40,855 nt of DNA, from contig CAYWGQ010000015.1 in assembly GCA_964457725.1 (NCBI GenBank), positions 1-40,855 on the forward strand, given 5' to 3'. The translations under genes were made by a program, and so were the position numbers. The notes beneath the pieces were generated by a model, which worked only from the letters and a program-made list of their open reading frames with translations, had not been told where the DNA came from and ran no database searches. Below, in pieces: positions 14,361 through 22,386 of this stretch. The stretch is from FEN-1219 sp964457725. GTDB taxonomy: Bacteria; Pseudomonadota; Gammaproteobacteria; Steroidobacterales; Rariloculaceae. Position 1 is the first letter of the stretch. Every line of letters starts with the position of its first letter.

Positions 14361-16055
14361 ATGAGCGCAGCCGCCATCGCGCCGATCACCGGCGGAGAGG
14401 CGCTCGTGCGCGCCGCTCGGGCGAACGGCCTGCGGACGCTCTTCGGACTGCCGGGCGCCCAAATCTACCCTCTCTTCGACGCCGCCGTTCGTCTCGGCGT
14501 GCGGCTCGTCGTGCCGCGGCACGAGCAGGGCGCGGGCTACATGGCGCTCGGCTATGCGAAAGCGCTCGGCGAGCCGGGCGTGCTCGCCGTCGTTCCGGGC
14601 CCCGGCGTGCTGAACGCGAGCGCGGCACTCTGCACCGCGATGGGCACCTGCACGCCGATCGTCTGCCTGATCGGTCAGGTGCCGTCCGAGTACCTCGGCA
14701 AAGGTCGCGGGCACCTACACGAGCTCGCCGATCAGCCGGCGACGCTGAAGACCCTGATCAAGGATGCATTTCGGGCGAGCGGCGCGGCCGACGCGTCGGC
14801 CGTCGTGAACCGCGCGTTCGCGCTCGCGCAAAGCGGCCGGCCGGGTCCCGTCGCCGTCGAGATGTGCTGGGACTCGATGGCGGCGCCGGCCGCGGCGGTG
14901 ATCGCGCCGCCGACGCCCCCGCCCCCGCCGCCCGCTCCCGACCCGGACGCGATCGCACGCGCGGCGGCTTTGATCGACCGGGCGAGGCGGCCGATGATCA
15001 TGTGCGGCGGCGGCGCGCAGCATGCGGCTGCCGAGGTGCGCGCGCTCGCGGAGCGGTTGACCGCGCCGGTCACGGCGTTCAGGAGCGGCCGCGGCGTCGT
15101 CCCGGAGGACCATCCGCTCGGCACCGCAGCCGTGGCCGCCCGGGAGCTCTGGGACGACACGGATCTTCTGATCGGCATCGGCAGCCGCCTCGAGATGCCG
15201 TACGGCCGGTGGTCGGACCCGATGCGCTACCGGCCGGCGCCGGACGACGGCCGGACGTTGATCAGGATCGACATCGATCCGGCCGAGATGGAGCGTTTTC
15301 GGCCGCATGTCGGGATCGTCGGCGATGCGGCCGTCGCCTGCAGGCAGCTCCTCGAGCGGCTCACGCGCGGCGGCGCGCCCGACGCCGAGCGGCTCGACGC
15401 GATCGCGGCAGCCAAGCGCACCGCGGCGGCGCTGTTCGAGCGCATCCAGCCGCAGACCGCCTACTTGCAGGCGATTCGGGCGGAGCTTCCGCGGGACGGC
15501 TTCCTCGTCCCGGAGCTCTCACAGGCCGGATTCATGACCTACACCGGCGCGTTTCCGGTGCTCGAGCCCCGGACGTACGTCTCGGAAGGCTATCAAGGCA
15601 CGCTCGGCTTCGGCTTCCCGACCGCGCTCGGCGTGAAGGTCGCATGCCCGGACCGGGCGGTCGTGTCGATCACCGGCGACGGCGGGCTGCTCTTTGCGGT
15701 CGGCGAGCTCGCGACCGCGGCGCAGCACGAGATCGCGGCGGTCACGATCGTCTTCAACAACCGCGCCTACGGCAACGTGCTCCGGGACCAGATGGCCCTC
15801 TTCGGCGGGCGCATCGCCGGCGCGGAGCTCGGTCGGGTCGATTTCGTGCGGGTCGCCGAGGGCTTCGGCGTCGAGGGCCGGCGCGCGGAGTCGCCGAGCG
15901 CGCTCCGCGCCGCGCTCGCCGAGGCGCTGCGCGCGACTCACCCGGTGCTGATCGAAGTGCCGATCGAGCGGGGCAGCGAGGCCTCGCCGTGGCCGTTGAT
16001 CCACATGCACGAGAAGCCGTCCGCGCTGCTCGAGCGGGAGCGCGGCGCCAGCTGA
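14361..16055 (+). CDS. thiamine-diphosphate enzyme, acetolactate synthase-like
   Basis: 564 residues with all three domains of the pyruvate oxidase/acetolactate synthase family. The N-terminal Pyr domain has the catalytic Glu55 in RHEQGAGYMA; the central domain starts after a proline run (about 186-194); the PP domain has the ThDP/Mg motif GDGGLLFAVGELATA ending in FNN (about 439-465). YLGKGRGHLHEL in the first domain and TLGFGFPTALG are also typical. There is no regulatory subunit gene (ilvH) adjacent, so it may be a catabolic acetolactate synthase or a decarboxylase/carboligase such as glyoxylate carboligase, not the biosynthetic enzyme. The start has GAGG upstream. It stands alone between DUF3450 and DUF1328. 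Confidence 0.85.
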   Translation: MSAAAIAPITGGEALVRAARANGLRTLFGLPGAQIYPLFDAAVRLGVRLVVPRHEQGAGYMALGYAKALGEPGVLAVVPGPGVLNASAALCTAMGTCTPIVCLIGQVPSEYLGKGRGHLHELADQPATLKTLIKDAFRASGAADASAVVNRAFALAQSGRPGPVAVEMCWDSMAAPAAAVIAPPTPPPPPPAPDPDAIARAAALIDRARRPMIMCGGGAQHAAAEVRALAERLTAPVTAFRSGRGVVPEDHPLGTAAVAARELWDDTDLLIGIGSRLEMPYGRWSDPMRYRPAPDDGRTLIRIDIDPAEMERFRPHVGIVGDAAVACRQLLERLTRGGAPDAERLDAIAAAKRTAAALFERIQPQTAYLQAIRAELPRDGFLVPELSQAGFMTYTGAFPVLEPRTYVSEGYQGTLGFGFPTALGVKVACPDRAVVSITGDGGLLFAVGELATAAQHEIAAVTIVFNNRAYGNVLRDQMALFGGRIAGAELGRVDFVRVAEGFGVEGRRAESPSALRAALAEALRATHPVLIEVPIERGSEASPWPLIHMHEKPSALLERERGAS

Positions 16056-16077
16056 TCCGTCGACGTCGCGGCCGCGG

Positions 16078-16251
16078 TCAAATGGGCGGCCGACCGCGCA
16101 CCGCGCTCGCGACGGCGCTGACGACGAGCAGGACGAGGAACACGAAGAAGAGGATCTGGGCGATGCTCGCGGCCGCACCCGCGATGCCGCCGAAGCCGAG
16201 CACGCCCGCGATCAGCGCGAGCACTAGAAACACCAAAGCCCAAGAAAGCAT
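16078..16251 (-). CDS. ytjA: DUF1328 small membrane protein (YtjA family)
   Basis: 57 residues from the ATG at 16251 (AAGGAG upstream; the frame is open further up but without a binding site). The protein opens MLSWALVFLVLALIAGVLGF and continues through a second hydrophobic segment ILFFVFLVLLVVSAVASAV, the signature of the DUF1328/YtjA family of two-helix inner-membrane proteins. Their role is unknown; homologues are often induced in stress or stationary phase. A near-perfect sigma-54 promoter lies 40 bases upstream. It converges with the acetolactate-synthase-like gene. Confidence 0.88.
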   Translation of the reverse strand: MLSWALVFLVLALIAGVLGFGGIAGAAASIAQILFFVFLVLLVVSAVASAVRGRPPI

Positions 16252-16290
16252 ACCCCTGCTCCTTTTCGAGTTATCGGTTACACGGCTCAT

Positions 16291-16306
16291 TGCAGAAGGC
16301 GTGCCA
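16291..16306 (-). promoter_or_regulatory. sigma-54 promoter of the DUF1328 gene
   Basis: On the minus strand the sequence reads TGGCACG-CCTT-CTGCA, which matches the -24/-12 consensus TGGCAYG-N4-YTGCW with the required 10 bases between GG and GC. The predicted start of transcription near 16279 is 28 bases before the ATG at 16251. Dyads that could be enhancer sites lie about 95-165 bases upstream. Confidence 0.75.
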
Positions 16307-16397
16307 CCGAGTTCGCCTGCAGGGAAATGCTCGACTTTTCAAGCAATTACTCGGATATCCGACGGTTGCTCGCGCCGCCGCTCGTGCGGGCGGTGCT

Positions 16398-16472
16398 GCC
16401 TCGAGGCGACGCACCGCGCCTCGAGATAGCTAAAGCCCTTGTTTTTCAAAGCATTCGAGGTGTCGCCTCGAA
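16398..16472. promoter_or_regulatory. pair of dyads, possible enhancer-binding sites
   Basis: Two strong dyads lie in the 329-base gap between the DUF1328 gene and glrR: CTCGAGGCG-N8-CGCCTCGAG (16400-16425, itself starting with the palindrome GCCTCGAGGC at 16398) and TTCGAGG-TGTCG-CCTCGAA (16454-16472). They share the core TCGCCTCGA(G/A)GC in opposite orientation. Their distance upstream of the sigma-54 promoter (16291-16306) is usual for enhancer sites. They do not match the GlrR consensus TGTC-N10-GACA, so a different activator, or a glrR terminator role, is possible. Confidence 0.4.
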
Positions 16473-16580
16473 GCACTAACGGCGAAATTCGCCGAACGCG
16501 GCCGCAACGCGGCTCGCGCCCGGCCGTCGACCGGTGCTATCTCGAGCGTTGCACGGACGACGAGCGGCCACGGACGGCCA

Positions 16581-17942
16581 TCAGCTCTCGCGGCGGAAGA
16601 GCTCGGGCTCGAGCGAGTGCTTGCGGAGGAGCTTGTAGAACTCCGAGCGGTTGCGCTGCGCGAGCCGCGCCGCCTGCGCGACGTTACCCTCGGTCATCTC
16701 GAGCAGGTGCGTGAGATAGCCGAACTCGAAGCGGTCGCGCGCCTCCGCGAACGGCAGGAACGCACGCTCCTTGCGGCGCAGCGCTCGCTCGACGAGGCTC
16801 GCGGGGATCAGCGGCTGCGTCGCGAGCACGACGCACTGCTCGACGACGTTGCGGAGCTGGCGGACGTTACCGGGCCAGGGCGCCGCCATCAGCAGCTCGA
16901 GCGCGTCCTTCGCGAAGCCCGAGACGTCGACGTTCGGGTTCTGCCGTGCGACACGCGCCTGCTCGAGGAAATGCTCGGCGAGCAGCGGAATGTCCTCGCG
17001 CCGATCCGCGAGCGGCGGGACGTCGAGCGTCACGACGTTCAGCCGGTAATAGAGGTCTTCGCGGAACGTCTTGTCGGCGATCGCGGCCTCGAGGTTCTGA
17101 TGCGTCGCCGAGATCACGCGGACGTCGACCGGCACTGCTTGCGCGGATCCTACCGGCCGTACCTCCTTCCCCTGCAGCATCCGCAGAAGCTTCGCCTGGA
17201 ACGGCAGCGGCATGTCGCCGATCTCGTCGAGAAAGAGCGTGCCGCGGTTCGCGGCCTGGATCAGGCCCTCGCGCTCGAAGGTCGCGCCGGTGAAGGCTCC
17301 CTTCTTGTGGCCGAACAGCTCCGCCTCGAACAGCTGCTCCGGGATCGCCGTGCAGTTCACGGCGATCAGCGGCTCGTCCTTGCGCGCGCTCGCCCGGTGG
17401 ATCGCCCGTGCGACGAGCTCCTTGCCGGTGCCGCTCTCGCCGCGGATCAGCACGCTCGTGTCGCTCTGCGACACCATCCACGCCTCGCGGAGCAGCGTCT
17501 CCATTGCGGAGCTCCGCGTCACGATCTCCTCGCTCCAGCCCCCGGCGTCCGCAGGGGCCTCGGCCGGCTCGCCGTAGATGCTGCACGCGCGCTCGATGAT
17601 CTCGACCAGCTGCTCCTTGTCGAACGGCTTGGTCAGGTAGGCGAACACCCCGCGCTCGGTGGCGTCGACCGCATCCGGGATCGTGCCGTGCGCGGTCAGC
17701 ACGATCACGGGCAGCGTCGGCTCGCGGGTGCGGATCTCGTCGAACAGCGCCATGCCGTCCATGCCGTCCATCCGCATGTCGGTGATCACCACCTGCGGCC
17801 GGAACGCCGGCAGCGCGGCGAGCGCCTTGCGGCCGCCGTCCGCGGTCATCACCGAGTAACCCTCGCGCTGCAGCCGGATCTCGAGGATCTTGAGCAGGCT
17901 CTCGTCGTCGTCGACGAGCAGCAGCCGTCCCTTGTCGCTCAT
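16581..17942 (-). CDS. glrR: GlrR (QseF)-type sigma-54-dependent response regulator
   Basis: 453 residues. Receiver domain 1-120 with Asp12-Asp14, phospho-acceptor Asp55 (VVITDMRMDGMDG), and Lys105. AAA+ domain: Walker A GESGTGKE (168-175), the sigma-54-contacting loop GAFTGA (215-220), Walker B GTLFLDE (234-240). A Fis-type helix-turn-helix closes the protein (NVAQAARLAQRNRSEFYKLL). The receiver and the C-terminus resemble E. coli GlrR more than NtrC or AtoC (for example TAHGTIPDAVDATERGVF and the EARDRFEFGYL linker). In enterobacteria GlrR activates glmY and rpoE with sigma-54. Its start overlaps the glrK stop (ATGA), so the two are coupled. Confidence 0.9.
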   Translation of the reverse strand: MSDKGRLLLVDDDESLLKILEIRLQREGYSVMTADGGRKALAALPAFRPQVVITDMRMDGMDGMALFDEIRTREPTLPVIVLTAHGTIPDAVDATERGVFAYLTKPFDKEQLVEIIERACSIYGEPAEAPADAGGWSEEIVTRSSAMETLLREAWMVSQSDTSVLIRGESGTGKELVARAIHRASARKDEPLIAVNCTAIPEQLFEAELFGHKKGAFTGATFEREGLIQAANRGTLFLDEIGDMPLPFQAKLLRMLQGKEVRPVGSAQAVPVDVRVISATHQNLEAAIADKTFREDLYYRLNVVTLDVPPLADRREDIPLLAEHFLEQARVARQNPNVDVSGFAKDALELLMAAPWPGNVRQLRNVVEQCVVLATQPLIPASLVERALRRKERAFLPFAEARDRFEFGYLTHLLEMTEGNVAQAARLAQRNRSEFYKLLRKHSLEPELFRRES

Positions 17943-19417
17943 GCCGCGCGATCCTCGAGCTTCCGCGTCGGCACGGGCCGAGCCGGCAGCGCCGGCCCGT
18001 CGAGCGCGAACGCTGCGCGAAAATGCGCGCCTCTCTCGGAGCTCATCACCTTCACGTAGCCGCCGTGCGCCTCCGCGTACTCCCTCGCGATCGCCAGTCC
18101 CAAGCCGGTCCCCTTTACGCTCGATTGATACTCCGCCGTGCCTTGCACGAACGGCTCGAAGATTCGCTCGGCCTCGTGCGCCGCGATGCCGGGTCCGCTG
18201 TCGCGCACGTCGACGAGCGCAAAGCCGTCGGCGGCAGTGAGCGAGACGCGAATGTCGCCGTTCGGCGGCGTGAACTTCACCGCGTTCGTGAGCAGGTTGT
18301 CGATCACGATGCGCACCTTGTTCGGGTCGGCGCGCACCTCGACCGGCGACACGCGCTCGTGGAGCGTGATGCTCTTCGCGGCGCAGGAGACGCGCTGGCC
18401 TGCGATCACCTCGCGCACGACCGCCTCGAGATCGACCGTCTCTGCCACGCGAAGGTCGGTCACGATCTCCTGGGTCTTGCCGAATTGCAGCAAGTCCTCG
18501 ATCAGCTTCTGCAGACGCAAGCTGTCCGCCCGCATGATCCGCGAGATCTCCGCCTCCTCGGGCAACGAGTCGGCGAGGCTCTCCGCGAGAAGCTCCGCAC
18601 CCTCGCGAATCGTCGTGAGCGGAGTCTTCAGCTCGTGCGAGATGTGGCGGACGAACGTGACCTTCTGCTCCTCGAGCTCCGCGATCCGCCGACGCAGCCA
18701 GTCGAGCTGCCGGCCGAGCTCCTCGACGTCGCGCGGCCCCTGCACCTCGATCGGCCCGGCGAGCTCGCGCCCGCCGAGCCGCCGGATCGCGGCGCCGATC
18801 TGGCGCATCGGCCGGTTGATCAGCACGACGAAGACGCCCGCGAGGACGAGGGTCGCCGGAATCACGGCGGCCGCCTGCAGCAGCAACGTACGCTGAACCC
18901 GATCCGCGTTGCGCATCGCGCTCGCGGCCTGCGTCTCGATCATCCGGCTCGCCTCGCCGAGCACGGCCCGCGCGCGCGCCGCGAGCGCGGCCCAGGCCTC
19001 GTTCAGCGCCTCCGCGTCGAGCTCCTGGCCGCCGTCCTCGTTCTCGAGCGCCTCGTGCAGCTGCCTCTCCTCCGTGAGCAGGGCGATCAGCTCCTTGCGG
19101 CCGGCCGTCGAAAGGTTCAGATCGCGCAGCCGCTCACCGGCGGCGACGAATGCCGCGCGCCGGTCGAGGTAGGCCTGGTGCAGCGCGTCGTCGCCGAGCA
19201 CGCGGTACTGGCCGACCGCCCGCTGCATCTGCGTCAGCTGCTCGACCAGCGAACGGCCCTGCTGCGTCGCGGTCTCGGCCTCGAGCACGGCGTCCTGGCT
19301 CTGCTGCGCGAGGCGATCCACCTGCACGACGGCGGTGAGGACCGCGACGATCAGCGGCGCCAGCACGACGGCGAAGCCGATCAGGATCAGCCGGACGATG
19401 GAGCGGGGACGGTACAC
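17939..19417 (-). CDS. glrK: GlrK (QseE)-type sensor histidine kinase
   Basis: About 492 residues from the GTG at 19417, chosen because GAGG lies six bases upstream and the resulting N-terminus (YRPRSIVRLILIGFAVVLAPL) aligns with E. coli GlrK; a GTG at 19442-19444 would add nine residues. Two membrane helices (about 7-30 and 180-201) enclose a helical periplasmic domain of about 150 residues. Then come a HAMP-like segment (INRPMRQIGAAIRRLGGREL), the H-box FVRHISHELKTPLTTI (His261), and the ATPase boxes DNLLTNAVKF, DSGPGI and GTGLGLAI. It phosphorylates GlrR in response to an envelope signal. A sigma-54 promoter and a GlrR-type site lie directly upstream, suggesting autoregulation. Confidence 0.88.
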   Translation of the reverse strand: MYRPRSIVRLILIGFAVVLAPLIVAVLTAVVQVDRLAQQSQDAVLEAETATQQGRSLVEQLTQMQRAVGQYRVLGDDALHQAYLDRRAAFVAAGERLRDLNLSTAGRKELIALLTEERQLHEALENEDGGQELDAEALNEAWAALAARARAVLGEASRMIETQAASAMRNADRVQRTLLLQAAAVIPATLVLAGVFVVLINRPMRQIGAAIRRLGGRELAGPIEVQGPRDVEELGRQLDWLRRRIAELEEQKVTFVRHISHELKTPLTTIREGAELLAESLADSLPEEAEISRIMRADSLRLQKLIEDLLQFGKTQEIVTDLRVAETVDLEAVVREVIAGQRVSCAAKSITLHERVSPVEVRADPNKVRIVIDNLLTNAVKFTPPNGDIRVSLTAADGFALVDVRDSGPGIAAHEAERIFEPFVQGTAEYQSSVKGTGLGLAIAREYAEAHGGYVKVMSSERGAHFRAAFALDGPALPARPVPTRKLEDRAA

Positions 19418-19474
19418 GTGAGCCCTCGTGAACTGCGCGGGCACCTTCTGATCCGGACGCGGCGAATCGGGGCC

Positions 19475-19486
19475 CTGTCCGGACAG
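19475..19486. promoter_or_regulatory. palindrome at the predicted glrK transcription start
   Basis: CTGTCCGGACAG is a perfect 12-base palindrome lying just downstream of the -12 element of the glrK promoter, at the expected start of transcription (about 19478). Its half-site TGTCC is close to the GlrR half-site TGTC, so it might be a repressor-type or second GlrR contact. Chance is not excluded. Confidence 0.35.
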
Positions 19487-19489
19487 TAC

Positions 19490-19505
19490 TGCAAGCGGCG
19501 TGCCA
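19490..19505 (-). promoter_or_regulatory. sigma-54 promoter of glrK-glrR
   Basis: On the minus strand TGGCACG-CCGC-TTGCA is an exact match to the sigma-54 -24/-12 consensus. The predicted start of transcription (about 19478) is about 60 bases upstream of the chosen glrK start. The upstream palindrome at 19523-19540 fits the GlrR consensus, so the operon is probably autoactivated. Confidence 0.8.
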
Positions 19506-19522
19506 CCTCAAACCGCCGCGAA

Positions 19523-19540
19523 TGTCGTCGATCGACGACA
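19523..19540. promoter_or_regulatory. GlrR-type enhancer site, perfect 18-base palindrome
   Basis: TGTCGTCGATCGACGACA is a perfect 18-base palindrome and an exact instance of TGTC-N10-GACA, the site described for GlrR in enterobacteria. It lies 17 bases beyond the -24 element of the glrK promoter. This is closer than most enhancer sites, which may mean that it also represses at high occupancy. Assignment to GlrR is from the consensus and the gene context. Confidence 0.65.
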
Positions 19541-19590
19541 AAAATCGATTCGATTATCTCGACGCCAAGATTTTCTTGTATGATGCCGAT

Positions 19591-19660
19591 GTCCCGGGGG
19601 GTAGCCCGTGAGAAGCTCATACCCCCTTCATGCAGACTGATCAGCGTTATCCCCCGGGAC
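19591..19660 (-). terminator. nested inverted repeats at the end of the PepSY gene
   Basis: GTCCCGGGGG (19591-19600) pairs perfectly with CCCCCGGGAC (19651-19660), which overlaps the last codons of the PepSY gene. The same G-run can instead pair with TACCCCC (19620-19626) as GGGGGTA (19597-19603), closing over a TGAG-AAG-CTCA hairpin. The two pairings exclude each other. A transcription terminator for the PepSY gene is the simplest reading, though there is no U-tract. Confidence 0.4.
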
Positions 19661-20549
19661 CTCCGCCCTGCCCCGCGCGCCGGCGCCGCCGGCGCCACCA
19701 CAGCCAGAACCCGCTCGCGAACAGCACGGCCGGCACGAGTCCGAGCAGCGTCCACGCCGTACGCACGCCGAGGCCGCCGAAGCGCCCGAAGTGCAGCCGG
19801 ATCAGCGCGAGCAGCAACCATTCGCCCGGCCGCTCGTAGTCGTTCGGATCGGGATCGAGCCGGTCGATCGTCGACTCGACCGGCTCCGGATACGCGAAAT
19901 AGACGCCCGTGAGCGCCCAGACGAGCAGCAGCGCCGCGGACCAGAAGCCAAGCGCGCTGTGCAGATGCCACGCGAACCGCCGTGTACGCGATGGCCGGTG
20001 CACGATCAGGCTCTCCGCCCAGCGTCCGCGGCCTTGCCACCAGAGCACGGCTCCCGTCGCGGTCAACACGAGCAGCGCGGCGCCGCCGAGCCCGTTCAGC
20101 CGGCGGCCCGTTTCGCCGGCGAGCAGGTTGTCGTGCAGGTCGACGAGCCACTCGACCGCGCGCAAGAGCAGCGGGAACGCGAGCCCGAGATCGCGCTCCG
20201 CGTACGGATCGAACAGCCGCTCGCTCGGCCGGCCGTTGCGCTCGAGCGCGACCCAGACGGGCCTGTCCGGACGTTGCGGCTCGCGGAACTCGACGACGGT
20301 GTGGCGCGGATAGGCGCGCGCCAACGCGTCCTCCAGCGCCTCCGCGGTCAGCCGCGGCCCCGCGGTTGTCTCGACCGTCCGCGGCACGAGCCACTGCGAG
20401 AGCTCGCGCCGGAAGACGACGGCGCTGCCGCTCACGCTGATCACGACGATGTAGGCACCGACCGCGAGCGCGACCCACAGGTGCACCTTCAGCAGCAGGC
20501 GCCTCATCGGCCGCGATTGCGGCCGGTCGATCCAGTCGCGCAGGCTCAA
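19647..20549 (-). CDS. PepSY-associated TM protein (PiuB-like reductase family)
   Basis: 300 residues from a TTG at 20549; an ATG at 20507 is the alternative, but the segment RDWIDRPQSRP before RRLLLKVHLW is typical of the family and favours the longer form. Four membrane segments: VHLWVALAVGAYIVVISVSG, a central helix around LLVLTATGAVLWW, FWSAALLLVWALTGVYF and TLLGLVPAVLFASGFWLWW. Paired His residues in KVHLW, VDLHDNLL, WHLHSALG and IRLHFGRF could bind heme. The PepSY_TM family includes inner-membrane reductases of ferric siderophores (PiuB/FoxB type). No TonB receptor gene is adjacent, so the substrate is unknown. The product ends in an Arg-rich tail and GGGPGG. Confidence 0.78.
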   Translation of the reverse strand: MSLRDWIDRPQSRPMRRLLLKVHLWVALAVGAYIVVISVSGSAVVFRRELSQWLVPRTVETTAGPRLTAEALEDALARAYPRHTVVEFREPQRPDRPVWVALERNGRPSERLFDPYAERDLGLAFPLLLRAVEWLVDLHDNLLAGETGRRLNGLGGAALLVLTATGAVLWWQGRGRWAESLIVHRPSRTRRFAWHLHSALGFWSAALLLVWALTGVYFAYPEPVESTIDRLDPDPNDYERPGEWLLLALIRLHFGRFGGLGVRTAWTLLGLVPAVLFASGFWLWWRRRRRRAGQGGGPGG

Positions 20550-20619
20550 GGCCGGCGGCGCAAACCGTCAACCGCTGGGAGCCGGCCGCACGGCGGCGCT
20601 CGCCGGCACTCGCTCGCCG

Positions 20620-22134
20620 CTACTCGCAGACGAAGTTGCTCGCGTCGTTCGGATCGCCGCTGCCGTCGTAGCGCGCCGTCTGCGGATACGCGCAAAGCGG
20701 CCGCGTCCGGACGACGGCACCGTTCTCGACGCGCCGGGCCTCGATCCGCGACGGCGCCTCGCCGCGCTCGACCCAGGCCTCGATCGCGGCCTGCGCGTCG
20801 AACTGATCCGTGCCCGAGCCGCCGCGGCAGTGTGCCATGCCGGGCACCATGAAGAGCCGGAAGAAATCGCTCGGCGGCGCGCTCGCGGTGACGGCGTCGC
20901 CGACGGCCTCGTAGTACTCGATCGTGCCTTCTGGAAAGATCACCTGATCGTTCCAGCCGTGATAGACGATCAGCTTGCCGCCGCGGTCGCGAAACTCGCG
21001 CAGATTCGGATCCGTCGCATCGAGGATGGCGCCGTTCTTGTCGACGGCCGCCTTGATGTCCTGGTCGAAATCGAACGACCGCCAATCCCAGTTCGGATCG
21101 GCGAATACGCTGCGCGAGAAGTACTCCTGCGGAATCGGTGCGAGGTCGGAGCCGGCGACGAGCACCCAGTACGGCTCGCTGCCCGGCATCAGCCCGGGAT
21201 GCAGCTGGCGACCGGTCTTCGGGTGCGTCGGGCCCGCGTAGATCCGGCGGAGCGCTTCGACTTGGTCGGAGCGAAGGCAGGCGTCGCCCCCGCCCGACGC
21301 GGGGCACTGCAACGACGCCGGATCGAAGGCGCAGGTGCGCGGATCCTCGAGCACGCCGTCGGTCACGCCGTCCGCCGCATCGCATTGCGCGAGGACGCTG
21401 CGGTTGACGAGCGCGAGCGTGTCCTCGTCGAGGACGGTCTCGCCGTGACGCTTCGCGGCGAGCGCGACCCAGAGCTGCGTGTAATGCGTCGCGATGAAGC
21501 GGTTGACGGGCGCTCCGGAGACGATGCCGTCGTAGTCGTCGGGGAACCGCTGCGCCTCCATCAGGCCCTGGCGTCCGCCGGTCGAGCAGCCGTTGAAGTA
21601 GGAATAGTCCGCCGGGCGGCCGTAGTACGCCTCGGTCAGCGCCTTCGCCTTCAACGTCATCTCGTGGATCGCGCGATAACCGTAGTCGTGCATTCGGCCT
21701 TCGTCGGCGAGCCACTCGAGGTCGCTCGCGACGTGGCCGGTATCGGTCGACGCGGTCACGTAGCCGCGCTGGATGTTCGGCAGCATCGCGCCGTAGCTGA
21801 TCACGCCGGCGAAGCCGCCGCCGCCGACGGCCTGGAAGCGGCCGTTCCAATCCGCCGCGTCCGGCAGCCAGACCTCGAAGCGAATGGCGGGCGCGACCGT
21901 GCCGCGCACGCGGCAGAACGACGGCACCTCGCCCGTGACCGTCTGCGGGCCCGCGCCGCCCGTCTCGACCGAGAACGGCCCCGCGGGCACCCGCTCCGCA
22001 TCGAGGGCGATCGTATCGGGGAGCGTCAGATTCTCGAGCGCGGCGCAGGCGTCCGCTCCGCGCTGCGCGTGCGCAGGCTCGGCAGTCGCGGCAAAGGCCG
22101 CGGCGACGGCGACGGCGACGGGAATGGCTTTCAT
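20620..22134 (-). CDS. tannase/feruloyl esterase-family hydrolase, secreted
   Basis: 504 residues from the ATG at 22134 with AAGGAG upstream; the frame is open far beyond but without supporting signals. Signal peptide VAVAVAAAFAATAEPAHAQ. Alpha/beta hydrolase of the tannase family: nucleophile Ser184 in NGCSTGGRQG, Asp in VYHGWNDQVI, His in MVPGMAHCRGG. The Cys before the nucleophile (Cys183) and the Cys after the His are the pair that forms the family's CS-D-HC disulfide. GGGGFAGVISYG, NIQRGYVTASTDTGH and FPDDYDGIVSGAP are further family blocks. Such enzymes cut esters of gallate, ferulate or similar aromatic acids, or aromatic diesters (MHETase-like), outside the cytoplasm. It suggests use of plant phenolics. 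Confidence 0.87.
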   Translation of the reverse strand: MKAIPVAVAVAAAFAATAEPAHAQRGADACAALENLTLPDTIALDAERVPAGPFSVETGGAGPQTVTGEVPSFCRVRGTVAPAIRFEVWLPDAADWNGRFQAVGGGGFAGVISYGAMLPNIQRGYVTASTDTGHVASDLEWLADEGRMHDYGYRAIHEMTLKAKALTEAYYGRPADYSYFNGCSTGGRQGLMEAQRFPDDYDGIVSGAPVNRFIATHYTQLWVALAAKRHGETVLDEDTLALVNRSVLAQCDAADGVTDGVLEDPRTCAFDPASLQCPASGGGDACLRSDQVEALRRIYAGPTHPKTGRQLHPGLMPGSEPYWVLVAGSDLAPIPQEYFSRSVFADPNWDWRSFDFDQDIKAAVDKNGAILDATDPNLREFRDRGGKLIVYHGWNDQVIFPEGTIEYYEAVGDAVTASAPPSDFFRLFMVPGMAHCRGGSGTDQFDAQAAIEAWVERGEAPSRIEARRVENGAVVRTRPLCAYPQTARYDGSGDPNDASNFVCE

Positions 22135-22386
22135 GCGAGCTCCTTGCAGAACGAGTCTTGTTCGTGTGCTGGAAGCGCGTTCATCCGCTCCGGCAGCGGC
22201 ACGCGGCGCCTCCCCCGGCGCCGCGGCCGTTGCGCGGACCGGCGATCGGTCGAAACGCCGCCGGCTTCCTCCCCCGGAATCACCGGGATCGAGTATACGC
22301 CCGAAGCTGGAGCGGCGGATGACTGCGCTCGGTCCCTTCCGTACCATCCTCCGGCAGCGGCGGTGGCCCTCAGGAGAACGACGACG
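22135..22386. promoter_or_regulatory. divergent intergenic region, tannase and secreted protein
   Basis: This 252-base gap separates two divergent genes and must hold both promoters. On the minus strand TATACT (about 22297-22302) resembles a -10 box, without a convincing -35 element. GGCGCC-TCCCCC-GGCGCC is a short perfect hairpin at about 22204-22221. I see no sigma-54 element and no small gene. Confidence 0.3.

Noticed and set aside
19418..19480. A GlmY-like small RNA before glrK
   Set aside because: The sigma-54 start leaves only about 60 bases before the glrK start codon, too short for GlmY, and no matching hairpins were seen.
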